NCBI RefSeq assembly: GCF_001184025.1
Contig: NZ_BBYG01000017.1
Span: forward strand, 1 to 64,000
Direction: 5' to 3'
Length of the DNA: 64,000 nucleotides
Origin: Streptomyces maremycinicus
GTDB taxonomy: Bacteria > Actinomycetota > Actinomycetes > Streptomycetales > Streptomycetaceae
Made by a program: the position numbers and the translations under genes. Positions 9,926 to 19,512 of this stretch are shown here, piece by piece. Within the stretch, counting starts at the first letter, position 1; every line of letters starts with the position of its first letter. Below the pieces are notes generated by a model. That model ran no database searches. It was not told the origin of the DNA and saw only the letters and a list, made by a program, of their open reading frames with translations.

Positions 9926-11752
9926 ATGACCACACAGACCACCGCACCCGAGACCCCGAGCACCCCCGCCTCCGGGCCGGCCACCGGCCTCATCGGCATC
10001 CCGGCGCACCTCGGCCGCGCACTCGCCACCGGCGGCGGCGCACTCACCGTCGTCTCCACCTTCCTCGCCTGGACCTGGACCTCCGCCTTCCCCGGCGACC
10101 TCACCGTCTACGGCTACCCCGGCGGCCTCCAGGTCCTCGCCCTCATCGGCGGCGCCCTCACCACCCTCTTCGGCCTCTCCTCCTACGGAGTGAAGGGCCT
10201 GCGCTGGCTCACCCCGGCCGGCTCCGACGGCGCGATCAAGTTCGCCGCCCTCGCCGCCTTCGCCACCGTCTGGTACACGGTCATCGCGATCACCGTCGAC
10301 CTCGGCGGCATCGTCAACCTCGAGCCCGGCGGCTACCTCGCCGCCCTCACCAGCCTCGCCGCCTTCCTCGGCGCCCTCGCCCTCCCCTTCGAGCGCCCCG
10401 AACCCGAACCCCACGACCCGGACGACACCGGCTGGGAACTCTTCCGCCACCGCCTCCGCGCCGCCCGGGACACCACCAAGGCAGCCTTCTCCAGCGGCAC
10501 CGCCCGCCCCGTCGGCACCCTGCCCTCCTACGCCGAGATCCTGATCATCGTCGGCATCCTCGGCCTCGGCCTCACCGTCTTCACCTACGGCATCGGCACC
10601 GAGTACGACGAACTCTTCATCGGCTTCCTGATCACCGCCGCCTTCGGCTTCGCCGCACTCAACAAGGCCGGCCTCGTCGCCCAGGCCAGCCAGATCACCG
10701 CACGCCACCAGAACATCACCATCTGCGGCGCCTTCGTCGCCGCCGCGATGTTCCCCTTCACCCAGACCGACGACCAGTACGCCACCGTCGGCGTCTACAT
10801 CCTGATCTTCGGCACCGTCGCCCTCGGCCTCAACATCGTCGTCGGCCTCGCCGGCCTCCTCGACCTCGGCTACGTCGCCTTCCTCGGCGTCGGCGCCTAC
10901 GCGGCCGCCATGGTCTCCGGCTCCCCCAGCTCGCCCTTCGACGTGCACTTCCCGTTCTGGGCCGCCGTCCTCGTCGGCGCAGCCGCCTCACTCATCTTCG
11001 GCGTCCTCATCGGCGCCCCCACCCTGCGACTGCGCGGCGACTACCTCGCCATCGTCACCCTCGGCTTCGGCGAGATCTTCCGCATCACCGCCAACAACCT
11101 CGACGGCACCTCCGGCCCCGACATCACCAACGGCTCCAACGGCATCTCCTCCATCCCGAACCTCAACATCCTCGGGTTCGACTTCGGAGCCGAGCACGCC
11201 ATCGCCGGATTCACCATCGGCCGGTTCGCCAACTACTTCTTCCTGATGCTGGTCATCACCGCCGTCGTCGTCCTCGTCTTCCGACGCAGCGGCGACTCCC
11301 GCATCGGCCGCGCCTGGGTCGCCATCCGCGAGGACGAGACCGCCGCCCTCGCCATGGGCATCAACGGCTTCCGCGTCAAGCTCATCGCCTTCGCCGTCGG
11401 CGCCTCCCTCGCCGGACTCGCCGGCACCGTCCAGGCCCACGTCACCTACACCGTGACCCCCGAGCAGTACCTCTTCGCCGGCCCCATCCCGCCCAACTCC
11501 GCCTTCCTCCTCGCCGCGGTCGTCCTCGGCGGCATGGGCACCATCAGCGGCCCCCTCATCGGCGCCGCACTGCTCTTCCTCATCCCCAACAAACTCCAGT
11601 TCCTCGGCGACTACCAGCTCTTCGCCTTCGGCCTCGCCCTCATCCTGCTGATGCGCTTCCGACCGGAAGGCCTCATCCCCAACCGGCGCCGCCAGCTCGA
11701 GTTCCACGAGGACGCGGAAGCTCCCACCGTCCTGACCAAGGCAGGGGCCTGA
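9926..11752 (+). CDS. livM: Branched-chain amino acid ABC transporter permease LivM, long form
   Basis: Second transmembrane subunit of the Liv importer. The conserved LivM core begins about residue 265 (GLNIVVGLAGLLDLGYVAFLGVGAYAAA) and includes LRGDYLAIVTLGFGEIFRI and the ATPase-contact loop AAVVLGGMGTISGPLIGAA. Before it lie about 260 residues with several extra membrane segments and a charged loop (PFERPEPEPHDPDD), longer than the E. coli protein. The ATG at 9926 gives MTTQTTAPE; a GTG at 9917 in the same frame overlaps the livH stop and cannot be excluded. Confidence 0.92.
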   Translation: MTTQTTAPETPSTPASGPATGLIGIPAHLGRALATGGGALTVVSTFLAWTWTSAFPGDLTVYGYPGGLQVLALIGGALTTLFGLSSYGVKGLRWLTPAGSDGAIKFAALAAFATVWYTVIAITVDLGGIVNLEPGGYLAALTSLAAFLGALALPFERPEPEPHDPDDTGWELFRHRLRAARDTTKAAFSSGTARPVGTLPSYAEILIIVGILGLGLTVFTYGIGTEYDELFIGFLITAAFGFAALNKAGLVAQASQITARHQNITICGAFVAAAMFPFTQTDDQYATVGVYILIFGTVALGLNIVVGLAGLLDLGYVAFLGVGAYAAAMVSGSPSSPFDVHFPFWAAVLVGAAASLIFGVLIGAPTLRLRGDYLAIVTLGFGEIFRITANNLDGTSGPDITNGSNGISSIPNLNILGFDFGAEHAIAGFTIGRFANYFFLMLVITAVVVLVFRRSGDSRIGRAWVAIREDETAALAMGINGFRVKLIAFAVGASLAGLAGTVQAHVTYTVTPEQYLFAGPIPPNSAFLLAAVVLGGMGTISGPLIGAALLFLIPNKLQFLGDYQLFAFGLALILLMRFRPEGLIPNRRRQLEFHEDAEAPTVLTKAGA

Positions 11753-11757
11753 CCACC

Positions 11758-12668
<911 letters not shown>

Positions 12669-12672
<4 letters not shown>

Positions 12673-13385
12673 CCGCACTGCTCGAAGTCGAGGACCTCCG
12701 GGTCGCCTACGGCAAGATCGAGGCCGTCAAAGGCATCTCGTTCAAGGTCGAGGCCGGCGAGGTCGTCACCCTGATCGGCACCAACGGCGCCGGCAAGACC
12801 ACCACCCTGCGCACCCTGTCCGGACTCCTCAAGCCCGTCGGCGGCCAGATCAAATTCAACGGCAGATCGCTGAAGAAGATCCCCGCCCACGACATCGTCT
12901 CGCTCGGACTCGCCCACTCCCCCGAGGGGCGGCACATCTTCCCGCGCATGACGATCGAGGACAACCTCCGCCTCGGCGCCTTCCTCCGCAACGACAAGCC
13001 CGGCATCGAAAAGGACATCCAGCGCGCCTACGACCTCTTCCCCATCCTGGGAGAGCGCCGGAAGCAGGCCGCCGGCACCCTGTCCGGCGGCGAACAGCAG
13101 ATGCTCGCCATGGGCCGGGCGCTCATGTCCCAGCCCAAACTGCTCATGCTGGACGAGCCCTCCATGGGCCTCTCCCCCATCATGATGCAGAAGATCATGT
13201 CCACCATCGTCGAGCTCAAGGCCCAGGGCATGACCATCCTGCTCATCGAGCAGAACGCCCAGGCCGCCCTGTCGCTCGCCGACCACGGCCATGTCATGGA
13301 GATCGGCAAGATCGTCCTCTCCGGCACCGGCCAGGACCTCCTCCACGACGAGTCCGTCCGCAAGGCGTACCTCGGCGAGGACTGA
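12669..13385 (+). CDS. livF: Branched-chain amino acid ABC transporter ATP-binding protein LivF
   Basis: A 238-aa ABC ATPase of the LivF type, the partner of LivG. It has Walker A GTNGAGKTT, the family segment LAHSPEGRHIFPRMTIEDNL, signature LSGGEQQMLAMGRAL, Walker B LLMLDEPSMGLSP and LLIEQNAQAALSLADHG. It is the last gene of the operon, overlapping livG by ATGA, and is followed 17 bp later by a strong bidirectional terminator. Confidence 0.95.
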
Positions 13386-13402
13386 GCACCCCCCTCGCAC
13401 AC

Positions 13403-13441
13403 GACGAGGCCCGCGCCCCTTCTCCGGGCGCGGGCCTCGTC
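13403..13441. terminator. Bidirectional terminator between livF and the ANTAR regulator gene
   Basis: Perfect 16-bp inverted repeat (13403-13418 and 13426-13441) with a 7-nt loop, between convergent genes. A short T-rich stretch (CCTTTGCT) follows on the plus strand. Confidence 0.85.
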
Positions 13442-13461
13442 CTTTGCTCTGCCGTGCTTGC

Positions 13462-14118
13462 TCAGCCCTTGGACGACTTCTTCTCGTCCGCGTCCTGAAT
13501 GACCGCCTCGGCGACCTGCTGCATCGACATCCGACGGTCCATCGACGTCTTCTGGATCCAGCGGAACGCCGCCGGCTCCGTCAGCCCGTACTCCGTCTGG
13601 AGAATCGACTTCGCCCGGTCCACCAGCTTGCGCGTCTCCAGCCGCAGCGTCAGGTCCGCGACCTCGTTCTCCAGCTCCCGCAGCTCCGTGAAACGCGAGA
13701 CGGCCATCTCGATCGCCGGGACGACGTCACTCTTGCTGAACGGCTTCACCAGGTACGCCATCGCCCCGGCGTCACGCGCCCGCTCGACGAGGTCGCGCTG
13801 CGAGAACGCGGTCAGCATCAGCACCGGCGCGATGCGCTCCTCGGCGATCTTCTCGGCGGCGGAGATGCCGTCCATCTTGGGCATCTTCACATCGAGGATG
13901 ACCAGGTCCGGCTTGTGCTCACGGGCCAGCTCGATCGCCTGCTCACCGTCACCGGCCTCGCCGACGACGCTGTAGCCCTCCTCCTCCAGCATCTCTTTGA
14001 GGTCGAGGCGGATCAGGGCCTCGTCCTCGGCGATGACGACACGGGTCGTCAGCGGAGGCACGTGCGACTTGTCGTCGTCGGGCGCGTCCACGGGCTGGGG
14101 CGACTCGGGGGCGGTCAC
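13462..14118 (-). CDS. ANTAR-domain response regulator (PdtaR-like)
   Basis: A 218-aa cytosolic regulator. The receiver domain (about residues 25-145) has the acidic pocket IAEDEALIRLDL, phospho-acceptor Asp76 in LVILDVKMPKMDG and a lysine in LVKPFSKSD. The C-terminal ANTAR RNA-binding domain (about 155-210) has the pattern VDRAKSILQTEYGLTEPAAFRWIQKTSM; ANTAR proteins of this kind prevent termination at paired hairpins in target leaders. The sensor kinase partner is not in the window. The GTG start at 14118 is supported by GAGGAG just upstream. Confidence 0.92.
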   Translation of the reverse strand: MTAPESPQPVDAPDDDKSHVPPLTTRVVIAEDEALIRLDLKEMLEEEGYSVVGEAGDGEQAIELAREHKPDLVILDVKMPKMDGISAAEKIAEERIAPVLMLTAFSQRDLVERARDAGAMAYLVKPFSKSDVVPAIEMAVSRFTELRELENEVADLTLRLETRKLVDRAKSILQTEYGLTEPAAFRWIQKTSMDRRMSMQQVAEAVIQDADEKKSSKG

Positions 14119-14219
14119 GGGAGCTCCTCGTTCAGGGCAGGGGTGCTGCTGACAAGAGCCTACCTAGCTGCGGTAAGGTAGTGACACAGCGGGTGACCGC
14201 TGACCTTCGTTTCGAAGGG

Positions 14220-14292
14220 GCCCCGGTAGCCCAGCGGTAGAGGCCATGGATTCAAAACCCATACAGCGTCGGTTCGAATCCGACTCGGGGCA
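14220..14292 (+). tRNA. tRNA with CAA anticodon (nominal tRNA-Leu), short variable arm
   Basis: The cloverleaf folds as follows. The 7-bp acceptor stem is 14220-14226 with 14285-14291, including one G-U. A short D-arm encloses AGCGGTAGA. The anticodon arm is 14246-14262 with loop TTCAAAA, giving anticodon CAA at 14253-14255. The T-arm is GTCGG-TTCGAAT-CCGAC, the discriminator is A14292, and CCA is not encoded. The anticodon reads Leu (UUG), but the variable region is only 5 nt (14263-14267), whereas leucine tRNAs are class II with a long variable arm. The last anticodon-stem pair is an A-C mismatch. A terminator follows. Confidence 0.8.
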
Positions 14293-14321
14293 CTTTTCCT
14301 TGGTTCCCAAGGTCACGAAAG

Positions 14322-14360
14322 AAAAGCGGATGTTCCCGTTCTCGTGAACATCCGCTTTTT
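14322..14360 (+). terminator. Intrinsic terminator downstream of the tRNA
   Basis: A 14-bp perfect stem (14322-14335 and 14346-14359) ending in a run of T residues, about 30 bp after the tRNA. This is a classical rho-independent terminator. Confidence 0.85.
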
Positions 14361-14398
14361 GCTGCGTGTCGTCGCGGCCTCCTGCTCAAAGTGGCGGC

Positions 14399-15043
14399 AT
14401 GGAACAGCACAGTCCTTCGATTCGCGCCCAAGCCGTCGCACTCATGCGCCAAGGTGCGCCGAATCGTCTCGTGGCTGAGCATCTGAACATTCCGCGCGGC
14501 ACCGTCGGCTGGTGGCGCAGCGAGGACCGCAAAGCCCGTGGCGAGAGATACGAACAGCCGACGGACTGCCCCAATTGCACCGGCCGCGAGTTCGATGAGA
14601 TCGCATACGCCTACCTGCTCGGCCTGTACCTCGGCGACGGCCACATCGTCTCGAAAACCAAGCAGCACCGCCTCTCCATCTTCTGCAACGCCACGCAGAC
14701 CGGCCTGATCGCGGCAGCCGAAGAAGCCATGCGCAAGGTGATGCCGCTCCCGAACGTCAGCCAGCGTCACAAGACTGGCTGCGTCGAGGTGAAGTCGTAC
14801 ACAAGGCACTGGACTTGTATGTTTCCCCAGCACAACCCCGGCAAGAAGCACGAGCGGCCCATCGTCCTCGAACCCTGGCAACAGGGCATCGTCGACGCCC
14901 ACCCCTGGGAGTTCATCCGAGGTCTCATCCACTCCGACGGGTGCCGCATCACCAACTGGACGACCCGCATCGTTGCCGGTGAACCCAAGCGCTACGAATA
15001 CCCCCGGTACTTCTTCACCAATGTCTCCGACGACATCCGGTAG
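14399..15043 (+). CDS. HTH plus LAGLIDADG-type homing-endonuclease-like protein, probably C-terminally truncated
   Basis: A 214-aa protein just downstream of the tRNA. The N-terminus is a helix-turn-helix (AVALMRQGAPNRLVAEHLN then GTVGWWR). A CPNC pair follows, then two LAGLIDADG-like motifs, AYLLGLYLGDGHI (about residue 73) and FIRGLIHSDGCRI (about 170), each with the acidic residue expected in this endonuclease fold. The frame ends at NVSDDIR, 16 bp before the pyk stop codon. My recollection of related Streptomyces proteins is that they continue beyond this point, so loss of the 3' end is likely. Codon bias is weaker than in neighbours. No strong Shine-Dalgarno precedes the ATG; a GTG at 14366 is an alternative. 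Confidence 0.7.
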   Translation: MEQHSPSIRAQAVALMRQGAPNRLVAEHLNIPRGTVGWWRSEDRKARGERYEQPTDCPNCTGREFDEIAYAYLLGLYLGDGHIVSKTKQHRLSIFCNATQTGLIAAAEEAMRKVMPLPNVSQRHKTGCVEVKSYTRHWTCMFPQHNPGKKHERPIVLEPWQQGIVDAHPWEFIRGLIHSDGCRITNWTTRIVAGEPKRYEYPRYFFTNVSDDIR

Positions 15044-15059
15044 TACTGACCCGGTCCCC

Positions 15060-16496
15060 CTACTTCGGGCTGTCGTCCTCTCCGACGTGGTGGACGCGGA
15101 CCAGGTTGGTCGAGCCCGAGACGCCGGTGAGCGAACCCGCCGTGATGACCACCACGTCGCCCCTCTCGCAGCGGCCGTACCTCAGCAGCAGCTCGTCCAC
15201 CTGGTCGACCATCGCGTCCGTCGAGTCCGCGTGGGGGCCGAGGAACGTCTCGACGCCCCAGGTCAGGTTCAGCTGGGAGCGGGTCGCCGGTTCCGGGGTG
15301 AAGGCGAGGAGCGGGATCGGCGAACGGTAGCGGGAGAGGCGGCGGACGGTGTCGCCGCTCTGGGTGAAGGCGACGAGGAACCTGGCGTCGAGGAAGTCGC
15401 CGATCTCGGCGGCGGCCCGGGCGACGGCGCCGCCCTGGGTGCGCGGTTTGTTCGAGGCGGTGAGCGGCGGGAGCCCCTTGGCGAGGATGTCCTCCTCGGC
15501 CGCTTCGACGATCTTCGCCATGGTGCGGACGGTCTGGATGGCGTGTTTGCCGACGCTGGTCTCGCCGGAGAGCATGACCGCGTCGGTGCCGTCGATGATG
15601 GCGTTGGCGACGTCGGAGGCTTCGGCGCGGGTGGGGCGGGAGTTCTCGATCATGGAGTCGAGCATCTGGGTGGCGACGATGACGGGCTTGGCGTTGCGCT
15701 TCGCCAGCTTGATCGCGCGCTTTTGGACGATGGGGACCTGTTCGAGGGGCATTTCGACGCCGAGGTCGCCGCGGGCGACCATGATTCCGTCGAAGGCGGC
15801 GACGATGTCGTCGATGTTCTCGACGGCCTGGGGTTTCTCGATCTTGGCGATGACGGGGAGGCGGCGGCCTTCGTCGTCCATGATGCGGTGGACGTCGAGG
15901 ATGTCGCGGCCGCTGCGGACGAAGGAGAGGGCGATGACGTCGAAGCCGGTGCGCAGCGCCCAGCGGAGGTCGTCCTCGTCCTTCTTGGAGAGGGCGGGGA
16001 CGGAGACGGCGACGCCGGGGAGGTTGAGGCCCTTGTGGTCGGAGATCACGCCGCCTTCGATGACGCGGGTGTGCACGCGGGGTCCGTCGACCTCTGTCAC
16101 TTCGAGGCAGACCTTGCCGTCGTCGACGAGGATGCGTTCGCCGGTGGTGACGTCGGCTGCGAGGCCGGCGTAGGTGGTGCCGCACCTGTGGCGGTCGCCT
16201 TCCACGCCTTCCTCGACGGTGATGGTGAAGGTGTCGCCGCGTTCAAGGAGTACGGGGCCTTCGGCGAAGTTGCCGAGGCGGATCTTCGGGCCTTGAAGGT
16301 CGGCGAGGAGGCCGACGCTGCGGCCGGTTTCGTCGGAGGCCTTGCGGACGCGCTGGTAGCGCTCGTCGTGCTCGGCGTGGCCGCCGTGGCTGAGGTTGAA
16401 GCGGGCTACGTCCATTCCGGCGTCGACCAGGGCTTTGATCTGGTCGTATGTGTCGGTGGCGGGGCCCAGGGTGCAGACGATTTTTGCTCGGCGCAT
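15060..16496 (-). CDS. pyk: Pyruvate kinase
   Basis: Glycolytic enzyme converting phosphoenolpyruvate and ADP to pyruvate and ATP; 478 aa, normal length. It begins MRRAKIVCTLGPAT with substrate-binding Arg in DVARFNLSHG. It contains the signature IAKIEKPQAVENIDDI with catalytic Lys and acidic metal ligand, then DGIMVARGDLGVEMP, VATQMLDSMI and VMLSGETSVGKH. The C-terminal regulatory domain ends GVSGSTNLVRVHHVG. It is convergent with the LAGLIDADG-like gene. The upstream region 16497-16677 is partly AT-rich (TTAATAAATT near 16590) and presumably holds its promoter. Confidence 0.97.
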   Translation of the reverse strand: MRRAKIVCTLGPATDTYDQIKALVDAGMDVARFNLSHGGHAEHDERYQRVRKASDETGRSVGLLADLQGPKIRLGNFAEGPVLLERGDTFTITVEEGVEGDRHRCGTTYAGLAADVTTGERILVDDGKVCLEVTEVDGPRVHTRVIEGGVISDHKGLNLPGVAVSVPALSKKDEDDLRWALRTGFDVIALSFVRSGRDILDVHRIMDDEGRRLPVIAKIEKPQAVENIDDIVAAFDGIMVARGDLGVEMPLEQVPIVQKRAIKLAKRNAKPVIVATQMLDSMIENSRPTRAEASDVANAIIDGTDAVMLSGETSVGKHAIQTVRTMAKIVEAAEEDILAKGLPPLTASNKPRTQGGAVARAAAEIGDFLDARFLVAFTQSGDTVRRLSRYRSPIPLLAFTPEPATRSQLNLTWGVETFLGPHADSTDAMVDQVDELLLRYGRCERGDVVVITAGSLTGVSGSTNLVRVHHVGEDDSPK

Positions 16497-16677
16497 GTTT
16501 CGAGCTTATGTCTTACCGGTGGGTAGGGAATTCGGAGGGGCATGGCCGTCCAACAACCTTTGGGTGAAGGGTTGTTGTCGACTGCCGTCAATTAATAAAT
16601 TGTGCGGGCTGCCGCTCTGATGAGCACTTTTCGTTTTTACCCCGGCTCTTGCGGGGGGCCTCCCCGAATGGATGAAT

Positions 16678-17379
16678 TCACAGGCTCGGTGGATTCATCG
16701 TGAACTGTGCGCTGACCTCGGTGTGGATGTGGATGCGCTGGGGTTCGAGGTCGAGGGGTTCGGGTGCGCCGGCGTCCGTGTCGGGGGCTGCCATGGAGAA
16801 GCGGACGGCGCGGCGGTCGAAGGCGGCGCGGGGGCGTCCGCCGTCGGTGCCGGTGTCGGCGAGTTCGAGGAGGGCGGCGACGGTGGTGCCGAGTGCCTCG
16901 GCGTATTCGTGGGCTCGTTGTACGGCTTCGCGGACCGCTTGTTGCCGGGCTTGGCGGTGGACGGGTGAGGTGGGGCGGAGTTCCCAGGTGGGGCCGTCGA
17001 TCCGGGTGAGGTCGAGGTCGGCGAGGCGGGTGGTGAGTTCGCCGAGGGCGGTGAAGTCGGTGAGTTCGGCGGTGAGGTGGATGGTGCCGTGGTAGGTGCG
17101 GACGCGTTCGCCGCGTCCGCGGTGGGTGAGTTCGGGGGTGAGGGTGAGGGTGCCGGTGGAGAGGTTCTCGACGGCGTCACCGTAGGACTTGATGAGGTCG
17201 AGGGTGGTGGTGTTGCGGCGGGTGAGGTCGTCGAGGGTGGTGCGGCGGTCGCGGCCGCGGGCGGTGAGGGTGATGCCGATGCGGGCGATCTCGGGGTCGA
17301 CCTCGAGTTCGGCCTCGCCGCGGACGGTGAGGAGTGGTGCGTCGGGTGTGCCGTACGGGGGATTCTGCGGGGAGGTCAT
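16678..17379 (-). CDS. SIMPL-domain (DUF541) protein
   Basis: A 233-aa protein of the SIMPL/DUF541 family, whose members are mostly uncharacterised and often linked to the envelope or to oxidative stress. Recognisable segments are LTVRGEAELEVDPEIARIGITL near the N-terminus, TRRNTTTLDLIKSYG, and the C-terminal ARQQAVREAVQRAHEYAEALG preceding a barrel-like strand region. No signal peptide is seen, so it is probably cytosolic. The ATG at 17379 with AAGGTGGGA upstream was chosen; the longer open frame contains no family residues. Confidence 0.8.
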   Translation of the reverse strand: MTSPQNPPYGTPDAPLLTVRGEAELEVDPEIARIGITLTARGRDRRTTLDDLTRRNTTTLDLIKSYGDAVENLSTGTLTLTPELTHRGRGERVRTYHGTIHLTAELTDFTALGELTTRLADLDLTRIDGPTWELRPTSPVHRQARQQAVREAVQRAHEYAEALGTTVAALLELADTGTDGGRPRAAFDRRAVRFSMAAPDTDAGAPEPLDLEPQRIHIHTEVSAQFTMNPPSL

Positions 17380-17406
17380 ACGTCCCACCTTGTCATGGGT
17401 TTCCCC

Positions 17407-17429
17407 GTTGACCGGGGGCAGTTGACCGG
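17407..17429. promoter_or_regulatory. Direct repeat GTTGACCGG upstream of the nucleotidase gene
   Basis: Two identical 9-bp copies of GTTGACCGG (17407-17415 and 17421-17429) with 14-bp periodicity. They lie between the SIMPL gene and the nucleotidase gene and could serve either promoter. The spacing does not fit the 11-bp direct repeats of a PHO box. Confidence 0.3.
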
Positions 17430-17527
17430 TCTGGTCATCAGATCGAAACCTCCTGGACCTGTTGCCGTCGGTCGTGCCCGGGTCAGAATCTACGCGCGTC
17501 GTCAACCATCCCCGAGGAGCATGAGAC

Positions 17528-19339
17528 ATGCCGTTGAATCGCCGGAAGTTCCTGAAGAAGTCCGCTGTGACCGGGGCGGGGGTGGCGATCGCGGGTGCTG
17601 CCGCGGCTCCGGCGCGGGCCGCCGAGGCGAAGAAGCCGGGGAAGCCGGTCAAGCAGCCGAAGCGGTACGCGCTGACGGTGCTGGGGACGACGGACCTGCA
17701 TGGTCACGTGTTCAACTGGGACTACTTCAAGGACGCGGAGTACACGGACGCGGCCGGTAACGCGCAGGGGCTGGCGCGTATCTCGACGCTGGTGAACCAG
17801 ATCCGTGCGGAGAAGGGGCGCGAGAACACGCTGCTGCTGGACGCGGGTGACACGATCCAGGGCACTCCGCTGACGTACTACTACGCGAAGGTGGATCCGA
17901 TCACCGCCAAGGGTGGTCCGGTGCACCCGATGGCGCAGGCGATGAACGCGATCGGGTACGACGCGGCGGCGCTGGGCAATCACGAGTTCAACTACGGTAT
18001 CGAGACGCTGCGGAAGTTCGAGTCGCAGTTGCGGTTCCCGCTGCTGGGTGCGAACGCGGTGGACGCGAAGACGCTGAAGCCGGCGTTCCCGCCCTACGTG
18101 ATCAAGACGTTCTGTGTGAAGGGCGCGCCGCCGGTGAAGGTGGCGGTGCTGGGGCTGACGAACCCGGGTATCGCGATCTGGGACAAGGCGTATGTGCAGG
18201 GCAAGCTGGCGTTCCCGGGGCTGGAGGAGCAGGCGGCGAAGTGGGTGCCGAAGCTGAAGTCGCTGGGTGCGGATGTGGTGATCGTGTCGGCGCACTCGGG
18301 TTCGTCGGGTACGTCGTCGTACGGTGACCAGTTGCCGTACGTGGAGAACTCGGCGGCGCTGGTGGCGCAGCAGGTGCCGGACATCGACGCGGTGCTGGTG
18401 GGTCACGCGCATGTGGAGATTCCGGAGCTGAAGGTCGTCAACGCGAAGACCGGGAAGACGGTCGTGTTGTCGGAGCCGTTGGCGTACGCGGAGCGGCTGT
18501 CGGTGTTCGATGTGGAGCTGGTGTTCGAGAAGGGGCGGTGGACGGTGGAGTCCGTCGCTTCGAAGGTGCTGAACTCCAACTCGGTGGCGGACGACCCGAA
18601 GATCACGAAGCTGCTGGGTGACGAGCACGCGAAGGTCGTGGCGTACGTCAACCAGGTGGTGGGTACGGCGACGGAGACGTTGACGACGGTGGAGGCGCGG
18701 TACAAGGACGCGCCGATCATCGACCTGATCACGAAGGTGCAGGAGGACGTCGTCAGGGCGGCGCTGGCGGGTACGTCGTACGCGTCGCTGCCGGTGATCG
18801 CGCAGGCGTCTCCGTTCTCGCGTACGTCGGAGATCCCGGCGGGCGAGGTGACGATCCGGGATCTGTCGAGCCTGTACGTGTACGACAACACGCTGGTGGC
18901 GAAGTTGCTGACGGGTGCGCAGGTGCGGGCGTACCTGGAGTACTCGGCGCAGTACTTCGTGCAGACGGCGGCGGGTGCGGTGGTCGACACGGAGAAGCTG
19001 ACGAACGCGGCGGGGCGTCCGGACTACAACTACGACTATGTGTCGGGTCTGGTGTACGAGATCGACATCGCGCAGGCGGCGGGTTCGCGGATCAAGAACC
19101 TGACGTACAACGGGGTGGCGTTGGACGATGCGCAGCAGTTCGTGCTGGCGGTGAACAACTACCGGGCCAATGGTGGTGGCGCGTTCCCGCATGTGGCGTC
19201 GGCGCAGGAGTTGTGGGCGGAGTCGACGGAGATCCGTACGCGGATCTCGGAGTGGGTGACGGCGAAGGGTGTGCTGGATCCGAAGGACTTCGCGTCGGTG
19301 GACTGGGAGCTGACGCGTGACGGTACGCCGGTCTTCTAG
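17528..19339 (+). CDS. Tat-exported bifunctional metallophosphatase / 5'-nucleotidase
   Basis: A 603-aa secreted enzyme of the UshA/CpdB type that releases phosphate and nucleosides from extracellular nucleotides. A twin-arginine signal NRRKFLKKSAV is followed by a hydrophobic stretch and an ARA cleavage site near residue 34. The metallophosphatase domain has the metal motifs TTDLHGHVF, LLDAGDTIQG, ALGNHEFNYG, VIVSAHSGSS and VLVGHAHVEI. The C-terminal 5'-nucleotidase domain has YVYDNTLVAKLLTGAQ and VNNYRANGGGAFP. Length is normal. A GAGGAG-like site precedes the ATG. Two copies of GTTGACCGG lie about 100 bp upstream. Confidence 0.93.
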   Translation: MPLNRRKFLKKSAVTGAGVAIAGAAAAPARAAEAKKPGKPVKQPKRYALTVLGTTDLHGHVFNWDYFKDAEYTDAAGNAQGLARISTLVNQIRAEKGRENTLLLDAGDTIQGTPLTYYYAKVDPITAKGGPVHPMAQAMNAIGYDAAALGNHEFNYGIETLRKFESQLRFPLLGANAVDAKTLKPAFPPYVIKTFCVKGAPPVKVAVLGLTNPGIAIWDKAYVQGKLAFPGLEEQAAKWVPKLKSLGADVVIVSAHSGSSGTSSYGDQLPYVENSAALVAQQVPDIDAVLVGHAHVEIPELKVVNAKTGKTVVLSEPLAYAERLSVFDVELVFEKGRWTVESVASKVLNSNSVADDPKITKLLGDEHAKVVAYVNQVVGTATETLTTVEARYKDAPIIDLITKVQEDVVRAALAGTSYASLPVIAQASPFSRTSEIPAGEVTIRDLSSLYVYDNTLVAKLLTGAQVRAYLEYSAQYFVQTAAGAVVDTEKLTNAAGRPDYNYDYVSGLVYEIDIAQAAGSRIKNLTYNGVALDDAQQFVLAVNNYRANGGGAFPHVASAQELWAESTEIRTRISEWVTAKGVLDPKDFASVDWELTRDGTPVF

Positions 19340-19512
19340 GGTTTCCGTGCGCGTGTAGTGCTGTGGTGCGGTGGGCGGTGTTTCGGGTGGTGGCCGGGTC
19401 GGTCACCGCGGGAGCACCGCCTTTCGCGTACGCGGTCTTTCGTGGGTCTGGAGGGTGCTGAACTGCGGGTGGCGTGCTGGGGGATGTGGGCCGTCCGGTG
19501 CCGGCCCGGTGC

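Noticed and set aside
14220-14292. bldA (tRNA-Leu UAA)
   Set aside because: The anticodon is CAA, not TAA, and the long variable arm of bldA is absent.
17407-17429. PHO box upstream of the 5'-nucleotidase gene
   Set aside because: The GTTGACC copies are 14 bp apart, whereas PhoP direct repeats have 11-bp spacing; kept only as an unassigned repeat.
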